Shown here piece after piece: positions 48,730 to 60,249 of a stretch of 64,000 bases of DNA; the first letter of the stretch is position 1, and each line of letters starts with the position of its first letter. The notes beneath the pieces are model-generated. The model was not told where the DNA came from and ran no database searches. It saw only the letters and a list, made by a program, of their open reading frames with translations. The DNA comes from Siniperca chuatsi (lineage: Eukaryota; Chordata; Actinopteri; Centrarchiformes; Sinipercidae): contig NC_058044.1 in NCBI RefSeq assembly GCF_020085105.1, positions 34,870,952 to 34,934,951 on the forward strand, read 5' to 3'. A program made the position numbers and the translations under genes.

Positions 48730-49480
48730 ATGCCTTGCTGGCTAAGAAGCACAGAGCCATGGCTGTCCAGGTGCAGTTAGCTAACACGGGGGCTATACTC
48801 TCACTATATCATCGGCAGTTTACACAGGATTTAGGGAATGATTACAGCCCTCAACTTATTGAGCAGCTGAGACAAATTGCTTACAATGCTCTCTAGGCTG
48901 ATGAAAGAGATGGATGGCAAGGCTATGGCTGCACTGTAGATGGTGAGGTATCATGTGTGGTTGTCTCAGTCCAGGTTGCAGCAGGAGGACTGAGTCTGTC
49001 TAATGAAGCTGCCTGTAGAGCCATCGGCCATTTTTGGCCAAGAGGCTAGTGCCTTGCTGCAACGAGCTCAGGAGGCCCGTTGTTGTGTTCAGGAGGTGTC
49101 CAGTACCTTTGGCCACCGCCAGGATGGGCATAGGCCATCAAGAGAGGCTGCTCAAGCAGAAAGCCCTGAGGACGGCCAAGCCCGGGATGATGGAGGCTCC
49201 ACCCGGAGATGGTGACAGAGATCTGGTATTGCTTTAGGACAGCAGTTGTGGATCTGTTCACCTTCTGGAGAGGGACAACCCTTCTGTCGGTACAGACACC
49301 AGGGCCCGTCAGTGGCCCCAAGGCCTTCAGTAAGTATTCCCCCCTTTGTTCTCCTTTCCCCCCTCCTGCAAAGGATTCAGATAGAGGAAGTACAGCTAGT
49401 CCTGATAGCCCTGAACTGGCCTCACGTGGTCTGGTTCTTAGACATACCATTGTTGTATTGTGGGGAACCATGGGCTCCCA
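48730..49480 (+). mobile_element. DIRS-like retrotransposon remnant
   Basis: About 48895-49075 reads KEMDGKAMAAL, WLSQSRLQQED and IFGQEASALLQRAQEARC in shifting frames. This resembles the gag-like ORF of fish DIRS elements. 49370-49475 reads IQIEEVQLVLIALNWPHVVW, like the 'VLIAPxWPxxxWF' end of the DIRS RT/RNase H region. Stops and frameshifts throughout. The assignment is by resemblance only. Confidence 0.45.
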
Positions 49481-49959
49481 GTTCGGAGGCATCTGCTTTC
49501 ACAGGCCCGTGGGTTTCTGTTTCACTCCTTTCACTAGGGGCATCGGGCCGGCCTCTTAGAAGAGGAGCTTGATAGCTGAAGGCTTTGGCTCACAAATTGT
49601 TGTAGTTAGATGGATAAGGTTGCTGGTAGTGATGTGTCGTGCGCAAAAGATGCGGATCTGAGAGCCGATGCTTTGTAGTGAATCAGAAGAGCCGGCTCGC
49701 ATCGAGTGAGAGCCGGCTCCCAGTTTCTTTCCTTTCGCTGCTTACCTCGGTGCTCAGCCTGAGCTCTGCTCAAGGCAGACCTTTGTTTTGATTGGTCAGC
49801 AATGGCATTGCAGCCAATCAGATGTGAGGATATGGGATCATACCATTATGTAAAAACAGGGGGGGGTGCTGAGAAGTGGAGTGGTGTGGTGCTCCACTCA
49901 GTGTCGTTAAGGGTTAGTTAGGGTTAGGGTTACAGAATATATGCACAAAATTAGGCAAT

Positions 49960-50915
49960 ACAGTAGTTTTGTGCTTTCTCGTTTCTCTCCTCTCTCCTTC
50001 TGTCGCTTTCAGCAGGTATTTCTGCCTCCGGAGCTGCAGAGTCTGGATCTGTGGTTGTGGGCCACCTGCTGCCCCTGTGTTCCTGCTCGACAACTGCTGC
50101 TACAGTTGTTGTTATTGGCCCTGTTACCGATGCTGACATTATTCTTCCTATAGCTGTCATTCCTATTATTACTAATTTATTTATATTAACATTTGCAATT
50201 ACTATTCTACTATATAAAAAAAATTAAAAATTCTAGTGGTCTTTTGTGCCTGTCAGTGCACACAGGAATAGAAGTTCTAAGCAAATCAAAATATAATACA
50301 CTATAATACAGGCAAGATAAATTAAGTACAAAGTGGATATAAGTATACAATTAAAATAAGTATAAAGTAGAAAGTGCATTTACCGGTTGATGATAAGTAG
50401 TATGGTATAATAATACAATGTAATAATATAAGTAATAAGTAATAGTGCATGTACTGTCAAGTTAAGTGTAGCATATTAAGATGATTATGAGACGGTGGAT
50501 ATTGCACAGCAGTAATAGAAGTATGAATAAATATCAATAAATAGGGAATTTTAAACTGAAAAGGGTATATTTCACAGCAGTATTAAACAGAGAATATTGC
50601 ACAATTATTTCATTAGTATTAGTATTGCAGTGACGTTAATGGTCCAATCTCTCTCTCTCTCTCTCAAAACCTAACATGGCAGCGGCGGATGGCCGCCCCG
50701 AGTCTGGTTCTGTCCAAGGTTTCTGCCCTCTTAAAGGAAGTTTTTTCTTGTCACTGTCGCCAAATGCTTGCTCATGGTGGGATTTGTTGGGTCTCTGTAA
50801 ATAATATTATAAAGTGTACAGTCTAGACCTGCTCTATAGGAAAAGCGCAATGAGATAACTTCTGTTATGAATTGGTGCTATAAATAAAATTGAATTGAAT
50901 TGAAGTGATTAAAAA
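49960..50915 (+). mobile_element. L2 3' UTR split by a CR1/Rex1-like tail
   Basis: 49960-50238 and 50646-50915 are consecutive parts of one L2 3' UTR (compare 26300-25985 and 25980-25728, reversed). They are separated by 50239-50645, which is the oppositely oriented 3' UTR of the Rex1-like family. Confidence 0.82.
50239..50645 (-). mobile_element. CR1/Rex1-group LINE 3' UTR fragment
   Basis: Reverse complement of 25185-25575. The final 70 or so bases of the family's 3' end (with AATAAAGTATTT...GATTCT) are absent. Confidence 0.82.
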
Positions 50916-52504
50916 TTCCGAATGAGAACCAGGAGCGTGGTACACTATCGTCATTAAGGGAAAAAAGATGAATGGAAGTGAATATAGAATAATTGAGAAC
51001 TATGGCCATGTAGTGACCTAGTTTTCTGAAGAAGTGAAGACACTGAAACCTTTACACTTGTCTCACTTTTTTTCTGACTGTTGTTCCCCCACCCTCCCTC
51101 CCTCGTCTGTCACATGCGTAATTTTTCCTTTCTAACACTCTCCTCACATTCTCATCCACAGCTTCACCTCCTTCACTCTTTCATTTTATTCTGTCTCTCT
51201 TTATTCACTTGATCTCATCACTTGACCAGATGATCAGCTCAGTGAGTAAGTATACACTTTCATTTTTCAATTTTTTTCATTTTTGTTTATTTACACAAGT
51301 TCACACAAATTGAAAGACATGTCTTAGGTTATTTGCTGATAATATTACTGTTTCCTGCTCATTTTGTCTTCTTTCTTTCATCTGCCACTCATGTTTCTTG
51401 AAACCAGAATCCATCCACTTTTTTGTGTTTGCTTTCCATTATCCCTATTAATTAAACATCCTGTCTGGTCAACCCTTTGACCCTCCCTTCACTCTCAGCC
51501 CTCCCCTCATTTACAAGTTCTCACTTAAAAAAAAATCTGTTTATTTTTATTTACTTTCTCTTACAGTATGTGATTGACTGAACCCTCTGTAATTTTGAGT
51601 TAAAATGCCTGAATGATTTTTGCTGTGTTAGTGTATAGACCAAAAAACGAGAGACAACAAATGAAAAATAGATTAAGAGATATGTATGGAACAGGGTTAA
51701 AAAGCAGCTTGATGATCTTTTCCAGAATTGTAAAATGTCATAATTCAAATTCAGCTCAAAACTGTGGCTTTATATCTAAGTAATATGAAACCCAGAAAAT
51801 AAGATGATACGATCAACAGTTTGAGTCATTATAAGTCCCGCCAAAAAAGTGTACAGAGATTGCTCATGACTGCCTACCAGAATGACTGAACACATGACCG
51901 TAATCATCAGGTTTGTGTGTTTTCTGTGTTGGATATGATTTTTTGATGAACTGTGTTTTATTTGCCTTTGATAGATAAAGTGTTTATTACATACATACAT
52001 TATATACATCATAGTCAGCAGTTGAACATGTGGGAGGCTTTCCCCCCTGTAGTTTACTGAATAAGCAAAAAAGATATGTTGATGCCAGTTAGAGAACCAC
52101 CTACTTATTGGCAGTTAGTTGTAAATGCAGACAAGTTGCAGGTAAATGCAAAACTCGATTTCCTGTTATTTCCTGTGTGACACAGAGATATGATGCACAC
52201 AGAAACAACCACATCCTGACTAGAAGAGTGCACTCAAGCAGGTGCAGATCTCTGCCAGATGGGCATGTGGGTGGGGAACAGGGACTGCAGGGCAGGCTGT
52301 GTGTCCATTGTGTATGCATGAGAGTAGTGGAATGAAGGGGAGAAAGTTTTTTGGTATAGTATAGTGTAAGTTTTCTTATATAGATGTATGCAAAATTTTT
52401 AATAGTGTTTTTGTATAGTATAGTCTCAGTTTTCTTTAAGATGCGTAGAATAGTGTAATGGTATTGTAACAAAGTGTCCTGGGTTAGTCTAACTCTATAA
52501 ATCG
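50916..52504. other. Intergenic, no gene
   Basis: AT-rich. CT-rich tracts near 51060-51240 could mimic splice acceptors, but no exon follows. Confidence 0.45.
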
Positions 52505-53418
52505 TAGAAAAGGTTTCAGTCGTAGTCATCTGGACACTGTTTTCAGAATCAAGACGTTTCGGCTCCCATCCGGAAGTCATTCTCAATTGTGAAAAAATTG
52601 GACGGGAACTGGAAATTTAAGCTACTCTGAGTTACATAAGCCCTGCCCTCAGGAAGGAATCTGCCTGAGTATCTGTTAATAGCTAGTTTCACCTGAAATT
52701 GACCTAATAGTTTCAAGATGGCCCAGTAATCAGTAATCAGGCCTATTGTTTTCTGGCTGCATCTACTTCATCACTGTTAAGTGCCTGATTAGCATGTGAT
52801 AGGCGTGACCAAGGTGCTAATACACTGTGATAGACTTTGGGCAGATTGAATCTCAGACCACCATTTCTGTTCAAAGAGGGGTTCTCTTTTTTCACAAAAA
52901 TGGCTTCCTTGACGCCCCGTTCAAACCAACTCTTCTCTCTACTAAGAATCTTCACCTCGCTGTCTTCAAATGTGTGGTTTGTAGCTTTTAAATGCAAATG
53001 CACGGCGCTCTGTAATCCTGAGTTAGCGTGTCGTCTGTGCTGATAAAGTCTTTTGTGAAGTGGCTGTTTGGTCTCGCCTATGTACCGTTCTTTGCAGTTT
53101 TCCTCACTGCACTGAATGGAGTAGACAACATTGCTCTGTTTCTGTGTGGGTAACTTGTCCTTAGGGTGAACGAGTTTCTGTCTTAAAGTGTTGCCTGGTT
53201 TAAAGAAGACAGGAACATCGTGCTGTCTAAAGATCCTTTGTAGTTTTTCAGACAGTCCAGATACATAAGGAATGGAGACACCGTTCCTTCTTGGTTCAGT
53301 TACACTTTTGTCCTGTTTTTTGGCTCTTTTAACTTTGTTGATAGCCCAAGTAGGATAACCACAGGCTGAGAGTGAGGAAAGGCATGTCCAGAATGCACTC
53401 TCAGCCTGTGGTTATCCT
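52505..53418 (-). mobile_element. Penelope-like element, GIY-YIG end
   Basis: Minus strand, from about 53350: KVKRAKKQDKSVTEPRRNGV, then SNVVYSIQCSEENCKERYIG and ETKQPLHKRL (the GIY-YIG core), HLHLKATNHTFEDSEVKIL and FERGVKEAIFVKKENPSLN. 52740-52505 is the terminal non-coding region shared with 44692-45423. The reverse transcriptase is missing. The 5' end is a short hairpin (arms 53352-53374 and 53396-53418). Confidence 0.85.
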
Positions 53419-53639
53419 CAAATTAATTGGATGTTTGTAATGGACATTGACAATGACAGTAGTGATGGCCATAAGTACAGAAACAAAAAGACTGTAATAG
53501 AACAAACTAATGAAACAAAAAGACCTGCTGATGAGATTTCTGTATTCAAAAATTCAGGAGTGGGCAAAGTTTTTTTAAAGTCACTGGGGTTGTGATCAAG
53601 TCAATATATTCACATATATTTACATTTAGAAAATATCTA

Positions 53640-54290
53640 ACAAAGTACTTCAGATGAATAAAATGTAAATAAATAATGTATAAATAATGCATAAATGTAA
53701 TATACAAAAGCAGTAATGCAGTTATGATAATATAAGTGGAGACACAAAAGCAGTTGTAAAAAGATGGCAGTGGACAGGAAAGACCTGACAGTGGGGGGTA
53801 AACTGGTACAGCCTGGGACAGCAATGGATGAATGACTTTTGACTGGGACTGTGGAGTGGAAAGGAAAAATTCTGATGTTTGGATTTGGAGTGGGGGCTGA
53901 GGAGGTTAGCAATATAAATTGGTGCCAGCCCATGCAGTGCTTTAAAAACAAAACAATCTTAAAATAAATTCTGCATTTCAGAATGAAAAGTGACACCTGG
54001 ACATTTTAAAATAGGACTAAGGGGAAGTACAGCTCTGTATATTTGGTGTGATAATGATAAAGTATGTTGGGTTTTCTAAAAGCAGACTCCCATGGAAGCA
54101 TGTATAGTTAAAAAAAAGCACAGGACCCAAAATAAACCTTGCGGTACAGCACATAGGAAGACAAACAGTTATCAGCTCTAACTGACTCTGATCTATCTTG
54201 CAAGATGTAAACCACTCAAAAGCCTTACCCTGAATGCCAACCACATGGCTGAGGTCCAAAGTACACTGAAAAAACGAACTTTGTGGTAGA
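53640..54290 (-). mobile_element. Old, degenerate L2-like LINE
   Basis: 54270-54060 on the minus strand reads LDLSHVVGIQGKAFEWFTSC then FILGPVLFFNYTCF, decayed versions of RT motifs. 53950-53700 resembles the C-terminal 'LKxLHGLAP' region. It is much more diverged than the other L2 copies. Confidence 0.6.
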
Positions 54291-55635
54291 GTAAAATATA
54301 TTAAATTAACTATCATAACTTCTACATTATAATATTAAGATTCTGTGAGAATTAGAATTTCTTAAGTACAACTTTAAATAAATACACATTTTCTTATTGT
54401 AATAAATGAACTGTGTTGTTTGAAATGAACCGTAAGTTTTATTATAGATTTACTCATACTATTTAAATGTTTTATACTAAATGCACATAAACCTAAAAAT
54501 ACGCCTGTTTGAATTCGAGCATGTACCTTTGGACAAGACAAGATACCCACGATTTTAGTTGGGTTTGATCAGAGACGGTTGGGATTGTCACGGAGATGCT
54601 GCATGGCTGGGTTATCTCGGGTGTAACTTAAGATGGGTAGTGCTTGTTGTTGCTTTGTGTTTAAGTTGTTTCACATATCCCAGAATTGATTTTGATGACG
54701 TTTTCAATATGTTCAAGTTTCTTGTGGGTATAATTTTGTTTTTTGTTCCTAATAGTACATTTATATTTGTTTAAAATGTCATTGTACCTAATGTGTTAAG
54801 CTGGGTTGTTTGATTGGCTATTTCTTTTCATTTGCAAGTCTTCTGATGGTTTTGCATTCTTGAACAAACCATTTGTTGGCGTTTTGCTTTTTAATAGGCT
54901 TCTGTTTTTGTTTTATAAGGTTAGCTTTAATAGCTTCCTTATGAAATATCATATTGATATCATCAATAGCCTTTTTTACTTTACACCATCTTTGGTAGGG
55001 ACATATTGATTTTGGTTATATACTGATATGTCATTCATCAGATCAGGTGAGTTCAAGGCCATGATGAATTTCTCTCCACTGTCTTGGGCCCACTGTCTTG
55101 GGTTTAATTTATACAGATTACTGGGTTCCCTTTTGTGTCACTCATTTGACCTGAGAGTTTAAAGAACACTTTTCACAGCTCTACTTCGGTTCATTTGGTC
55201 TGAACCAAGAAAGAAAATGATACATTGTTGGCTTTTAGTTTTGGACTGACAGGTAACTTACTGATGGACAGTTTTGTTGATGTCATCCTGCATCATCAGA
55301 CCCACATGGGGGAAATCGTTATCTGGTGTAACAAGAGGTTGTGAAGAAATAACTGATTATAAGCATTATTAGTCGACACTACAACTCGATATCATTTTAT
55401 ATAGTGGTGACCGGGTAGAAAGAGTAACCGTAAAATTGCCCGGGGGATATTACCCGTGGTGGGGGTAGTTGCCACGTTTTCCTACTCTGAACTATCACAT
55501 GAGCAAAACACACCCCATTGTCACTTTCTGAGATATCAAGGGAAATCCCTGCACTCACGTGGTGACACACAGAAGTGTTACCGTGGTTACCAAATAATTT
55601 GCATAAATATATACTTATACAGATCAGGATCAGAG
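54291..55635. other. Mostly unassigned; possible LINE linker fragment
   Basis: 54960-54800 on the minus strand vaguely reads KWFVQECKTIRRLANEK, like the linker between endonuclease and RT of LINEs. The rest shows nothing I can name. Confidence 0.3.
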
Positions 55636-57970
55636 GGAGGCACAATGCAAAGACCGCGTAGAATTATTATTATTTATTTATTTTTTCTATAGTAGAATAG
55701 TAATTGTAGTGTTAATATTAATACATTAGTAATAATAGGAATGACAGCTATAGGAAGAATAATGTCAGCATCAGTAACAGAGCCAATAACAACAACTGTA
55801 GTAGCAGTTGTCGAGTAGGAACATGGCGGCAGCAGGTGGCCCACAACCACAGATCCAGTCTCTGCAGCTCTGGAGGCAGAAATACTTGCCGAAAGTGACA
55901 GAAGGAGAGAGGAGAGAAACAAGCAAGCCCAGAACTATGGGAGAGAAAAGCTGTTGAATTAGTAACATGCAGTAATGGGATAAAAATGCATACAGATGGA
56001 GAGGGAGAGAAGGAGAGAGGAGAGAGGCGCATCGTGGGAAGTCTCCCAGCAGTCTAGGCCTATAGCAGCATAACTAAGGGATGGCCTAATTATAAGCTTT
56101 ATCAAAGAGGAAAGTCTTTAGCCTACTCTTAAATGTGGAGATGGTGTCTGCCTCCCGAACCCAATCTGGGACCTGATTCCACAGGAGAGGAGCTTGATAA
56201 CAGAAGGGTCTGGCTCCCATTCTACTTTGGAGACACTAGGAACCACAAGTAACCCTGCATACTGGGAGCACAGTGTTTTAGTTGGATAACATGGTATTAT
56301 GAGATCTTTAAGATATAATGGTGCCAGACCATTAAGAGCTTTGTAGGTGAGGAGATGGATTTTAAATTCTATTCTGGATTTTACAGGGAGCCAGTGCAGA
56401 GTAGCTAATATTGGAGAGATATGATCTCTTTTCCTAGTTTTTGTCAGTACATGTGCCGCAGCATTCTGGATCAACTGGAGAGTCTTAAGTTACTTATTCG
56501 GTCAGCCGGATATTAAGGAATTGCAGTAGTCCAGCCTAGAAGTAACAAATGCATACACTAATTTTTCAGCATCATATTGAGACAGGATGTGCCTGATTTT
56601 TGCAATATTATGTAGGTGAAAATAGGCAGTCCTTGAAGTTTGTTTCATGTCGGAGTCAAAGGATAAATCCTGATCAAAGATAACTCCGAGGTTCCTTACG
56701 GTGGTGCTGGAGGCCAGAGCAATGCCATCTAGAGTAACTATATCTTTAGATAATTTGTCTCTGAGGTGTTTTGGACCAAGTACAATAACTTCAGTTTTGT
56801 CAGAGTTTAACGTCAGAAAGTTGCAGGTCATACAGGTCTTTATGTCTTTAAGGCATGCCTGAAGTTTAGTTAACTAGTTAGTTTCATCTGTCTTGATCGA
56901 TAGATATAATTGGGTATCATCTGCATAGCAATGAAAGTTTATGGAGTGCTTCCTAATAATACTGCCTAGAGGAAGCATATATAAGGTGAATAGAATCGGT
57001 CCAAGCACAGAACCTTGTGGAACTCCGTGACTAACTTTGGCGTGCACGGAGGACTCACCGTTAACATGTACAAACTGAGATTGATCTGATAGATAGGATT
57101 TAAACCAGCTTAGTGCGGTTCCTTTAATGCCAATTACATGTTCCAGTCTCTGTAATAGGATGTGATGGTCAATGGTGTCGAATGCAGCACTAAGATCTAA
57201 CAAGACAAGTACAGAGACAAGTCCGTTGTCTGATGAAATTAAAAGGTCATTTGTAATTTTCACCAGTGCTGTCTCTGTGCTATGATGCACTCTAAACCCT
57301 GACTGAAAATCCTCAAATAAACTATTGTTATTTAGAAAGTCACACAACTGATTGGCGACTGCTTTCTCAAGGATCTTAGAAAGAAAAGGAAGGTTAGATA
57401 TAGGTCTATAGTTGGCTAAAACCCCAGGATCAAGAGTGGGTTTTTTAATTTGGTTTAATTACAGCTACTTTAAAGGATTGTGGTATATAGCCTGTTAATA
57501 AAGACAGATTGATCATATCCAGTAAAGAAGTGCTAATTAAGGGTAAAACATCTTTAAGCAGCCTAGTTGGAATGAGGTCTAAGAGACAGGTTGGTGGCTT
57601 AGATGAGTTAATCGTCAAAGTCAGCTGAAGAAGGTTGACAGGAGCAAAGCAGCCAAAACACACATCAGGCTCTATAGCTGTTTCCAAGGTTCCTGTGTTT
57701 GAAGACAAGTCGGCACCGGTTAAAGGCGGGACGATGAATTTTTTCTCAAATAGTTAAAATTTTATCATTAAAGAAGCTCATGAAGTCGTTGCTACTGAGA
57801 GCTATAGGAATACATGGTTCAATAGAGCTGTGATTCTCTGTCAGCCTGGCTACAAGTGCTGAAAGAAGAGTTGAGCATAGTGTACCTAAACTTTGTTTAA
57901 AATGTTGCAGGTTTAAATTTAATCCTGGATATTTAAATGTTTCATCATTCAAATTTAAGGTGAATATTTG
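55636..57970 (-). mobile_element. L2-type LINE (long copy, 5'-truncated)
   Basis: 57970 to 55636: linker (57952-57746 and 57708-57445) and RT (57347-56874, [50 protein letters not shown]). It continues with thumb and C-terminus (56831-56118, TSRLDYCNSLISG and SPILATLHWLPVKSRIEFKI) and part of the 3' UTR (56100-55636). It ends before the family's 3' terminus. Only a few frame breaks remain, so it is one of the younger copies. Confidence 0.88.
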
Positions 57971-58980
57971 TTAAACCACCATAAAGTAGACCAGAATAAA
58001 TGAGCTCTAGACTGAAGTTAGCCAATAGCCCACAAGTACAACCATCACTGTTGTTTCTGCTATATTACAGGTAAGGCAGAAGCCTTATCTTCCTGGGAGA
58101 AAAGGATTCAACTTTGACTCTAACTGCTAAATCCATAGCGCCTTAAAAACTAAAATCTTCACAAAACTCAGAAGAGTTATTTCTCATTTTTCTTAAGTTA
58201 CACATTTTACGCTATCCAAAAAAACAACTACAGATTTTTTATGTTAAACCACCTCAGCTGTTAGTTTAAAAAGATACTCAGAGTACAGAGTTTAAATTGA
58301 AGTTTAAAAGTCTGGAGCAAACAGGTTCATTTTAATCTGGGTTTAATTTAGGAAAAAACTAAAACAACATTAAATGAAAGATTCAAAACTAAACCTGTGT
58401 AGTCTACAGCCAGGTTTAAGGGTGCAACAGAATGGTAAAATGCATCTTTATTCATGGGGTTCTGGGTTTACAATTATTCCTAGTTGGTGCAACCCTACAC
58501 TCGCAGTCCTCTACTGTCTATGCATTCTGACTGACATGTGTTTGGGAGATGGACAAGCACACAGAGGGAACATTGCAAAATTAATTAGGTTTACATAAAT
58601 TCTACTCGTACAAACTGTGCTTAATAAAAAAAAAATTACCACTAATTTAGAATATGTATTCTAAATGTTAACCTGTAGATTTTAATTAATATACAAACAC
58701 TGTATATCAGAGGGACTAGTATATTTCTGTATAATCCATACAGGTTCATTATAAAATGTTCATGCATTTTAAACCTGTCACTGAAGTCATCCTCTTGTAT
58801 TTTCTAAAATACTGTATAGTGTATCTGATTTTCTCTGAATCCTTTCTGCTGCTGCTGCTCATCCTTCTTCCTATTCCCTTTTTTAAAACTGAACACCATA
58901 TTATTGTATAATAATAATAATAATAAGTCATTATAGCTTGCTGTAATTATTCTAACAGATATTTCTGTTTTTTGTCTATT
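57971..58980. other. Upstream flank and 5' intron of the mucin-like gene
   Basis: AT-rich with a short (AAT)n at 58910-58926. A 5' non-coding exon of the next gene should lie in or before this region, but I cannot point to it. Confidence 0.4.
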
Positions 58981-59000
58981 TACTGACCCATACAGTCACC

Positions 59001-59930
59001 ATGAGGACCAAGGTCATCTTAGTTCTGACGTTATTCATGTTAATTCTCCTGATTCCTGCATCTTCTGCTGATAATCAAACACACAACAGCAACACCACTC
59101 CTCTCCCAATCAACATAACATATACTGAAGCTTCAACTGGTAAACTAGGTTCTTCATCTGACCGGACTGCCACGACAACGGAGAAAAAGGTCACCAAACA
59201 GAATGATACCACCCCTGCATCAACATCTTTGTCGTCATCTACAGTGGCATCACCTCTCACAACAACCAACCAACTTGACCAATTTTCCTCCTCAGCAACG
59301 ACCCCAAACACAACCCTTTCCTCTAAATCCAGTAACTCCAAGTTAATGCTTTTAGTGATTCTGTTGGCCATCGTGGTGTTGATGCTGTTTGTGGGATGCC
59401 TCCACGCCATGAGGGACCGGCATTCAGGGCAGGACAGCTCTGTCCCCAGGCTCCTACTGGGTGTGAGGGAGAGGCTGAGGGCTGCGATTGGTAACCTGGA
59501 GGACCGGATGGGGCGTCGCCACTGGCCAGGGGGGAAGAGAGGAGAGGAGGATGATGAGGAGGCAGAGGGAAGACAGGGAGAAGAAGAAGGACAGAGGAGA
59601 GACGACGGGGGAGAAGGAAGTAGTTGTGGAGTGAGGAACAAAGAAAAGGGTGAACAGAAGGAGGTAGACAGTGATTCTTCAGATGACTACTCCAGTATGG
59701 AGGGAGACAACCTGAGGGAGAGGGCGTTGAGCAGACAGGAGGAAGAGGAGAGGAAGCAGAGCGGGAACGAAGACGGGGAGGAAACGAGTAGTGCAAGTGA
59801 GGGATGCCAAAGTGCTGTGGTAGGAGAGAGCAGTGGAGATAAAAAGGGAAGCTCAGAAGAGATAGCATTAGTCAACTCTCTGCAGGAGGATGTCAAAAAG
59901 GCAGATTTGTGTGATGTCACTGTCCTGTAG
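59001..59930 (+). CDS. Mucin-like type I membrane protein, single coding exon
   Basis: An uninterrupted 309-residue ORF. The ATG (context TCACCATGA) follows a pyrimidine-rich acceptor ending CATACAG, so a 5' UTR exon is likely upstream. Residues 1-23 are a signal peptide (VLTLFMLILLIPASSA). Residues 24-112 are Ser/Thr/Asn-rich with NxT/NxS sites, a mucin-like ectodomain without cysteines. Residues 115-134 (LMLLVILLAIVVLMLFVGCL) are a membrane segment. The long cytoplasmic tail is basic near the membrane, then extremely Glu/Asp/Gly/Ser-rich. The layout, with one coding exon behind a 5' UTR exon, recalls leukosialin (CD43), but I see no sequence proof of homology. It has no neighbours in a pathway sense. 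The large opposite-strand ORFs are composition shadows. Confidence 0.8.
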   Translation: MRTKVILVLTLFMLILLIPASSADNQTHNSNTTPLPINITYTEASTGKLGSSSDRTATTTEKKVTKQNDTTPASTSLSSSTVASPLTTTNQLDQFSSSATTPNTTLSSKSSNSKLMLLVILLAIVVLMLFVGCLHAMRDRHSGQDSSVPRLLLGVRERLRAAIGNLEDRMGRRHWPGGKRGEEDDEEAEGRQGEEEGQRRDDGGEGSSCGVRNKEKGEQKEVDSDSSDDYSSMEGDNLRERALSRQEEEERKQSGNEDGEETSSASEGCQSAVVGESSGDKKGSSEEIALVNSLQEDVKKADLCDVTVL

Positions 59931-60220
59931 TGATAAAAAGCATGATTGGAAGAAGGACGAAAAGATGCCAGGATTGAAGAGAATGAATTTGCTGGTCAGG
60001 AATCAGATTTAGAAGGAGAATGATCATGCGATGGTTTTAAAATGTGTGGTTTCACTGAAGGTTAAAGGTTATAAATGCTGTGTGGTCTTCATGTCTTTGA
60101 ATGGTGGGCCAAACATATTAGTGATACTGTTTATGTATGTTTAATTTTGTAAATCAGAAAGTTCTCTTTAAACCTTTTAAAGTGTGGGGAATACCGTCAG
60201 TTTGTGTTTGATAATCTTCA

Positions 60221-60226
60221 AATAAA
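60221..60226 (+). terminator. Polyadenylation signal of the mucin-like gene
   Basis: AATAAA about 290 bp after the stop codon, in non-repetitive sequence. The most likely 3' end of the transcript is near 60245. Confidence 0.65.
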
Positions 60227-60249
60227 CCTTCAAAATCAGTAACCAATAT

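Noticed and set aside
52490-53430. 12-bp target duplication for the 52.5-kb Penelope copy
   Set aside because: Flanks (AACTCTATAAAT and CAAATTAATTGG) do not match, so no duplication can be claimed there.
59075-59920. Large minus-strand ORFs opposite the mucin-like gene
   Set aside because: They are shadows of the Glu/Gly/Ser-rich coding strand (read as Pro/Leu/Ser runs).
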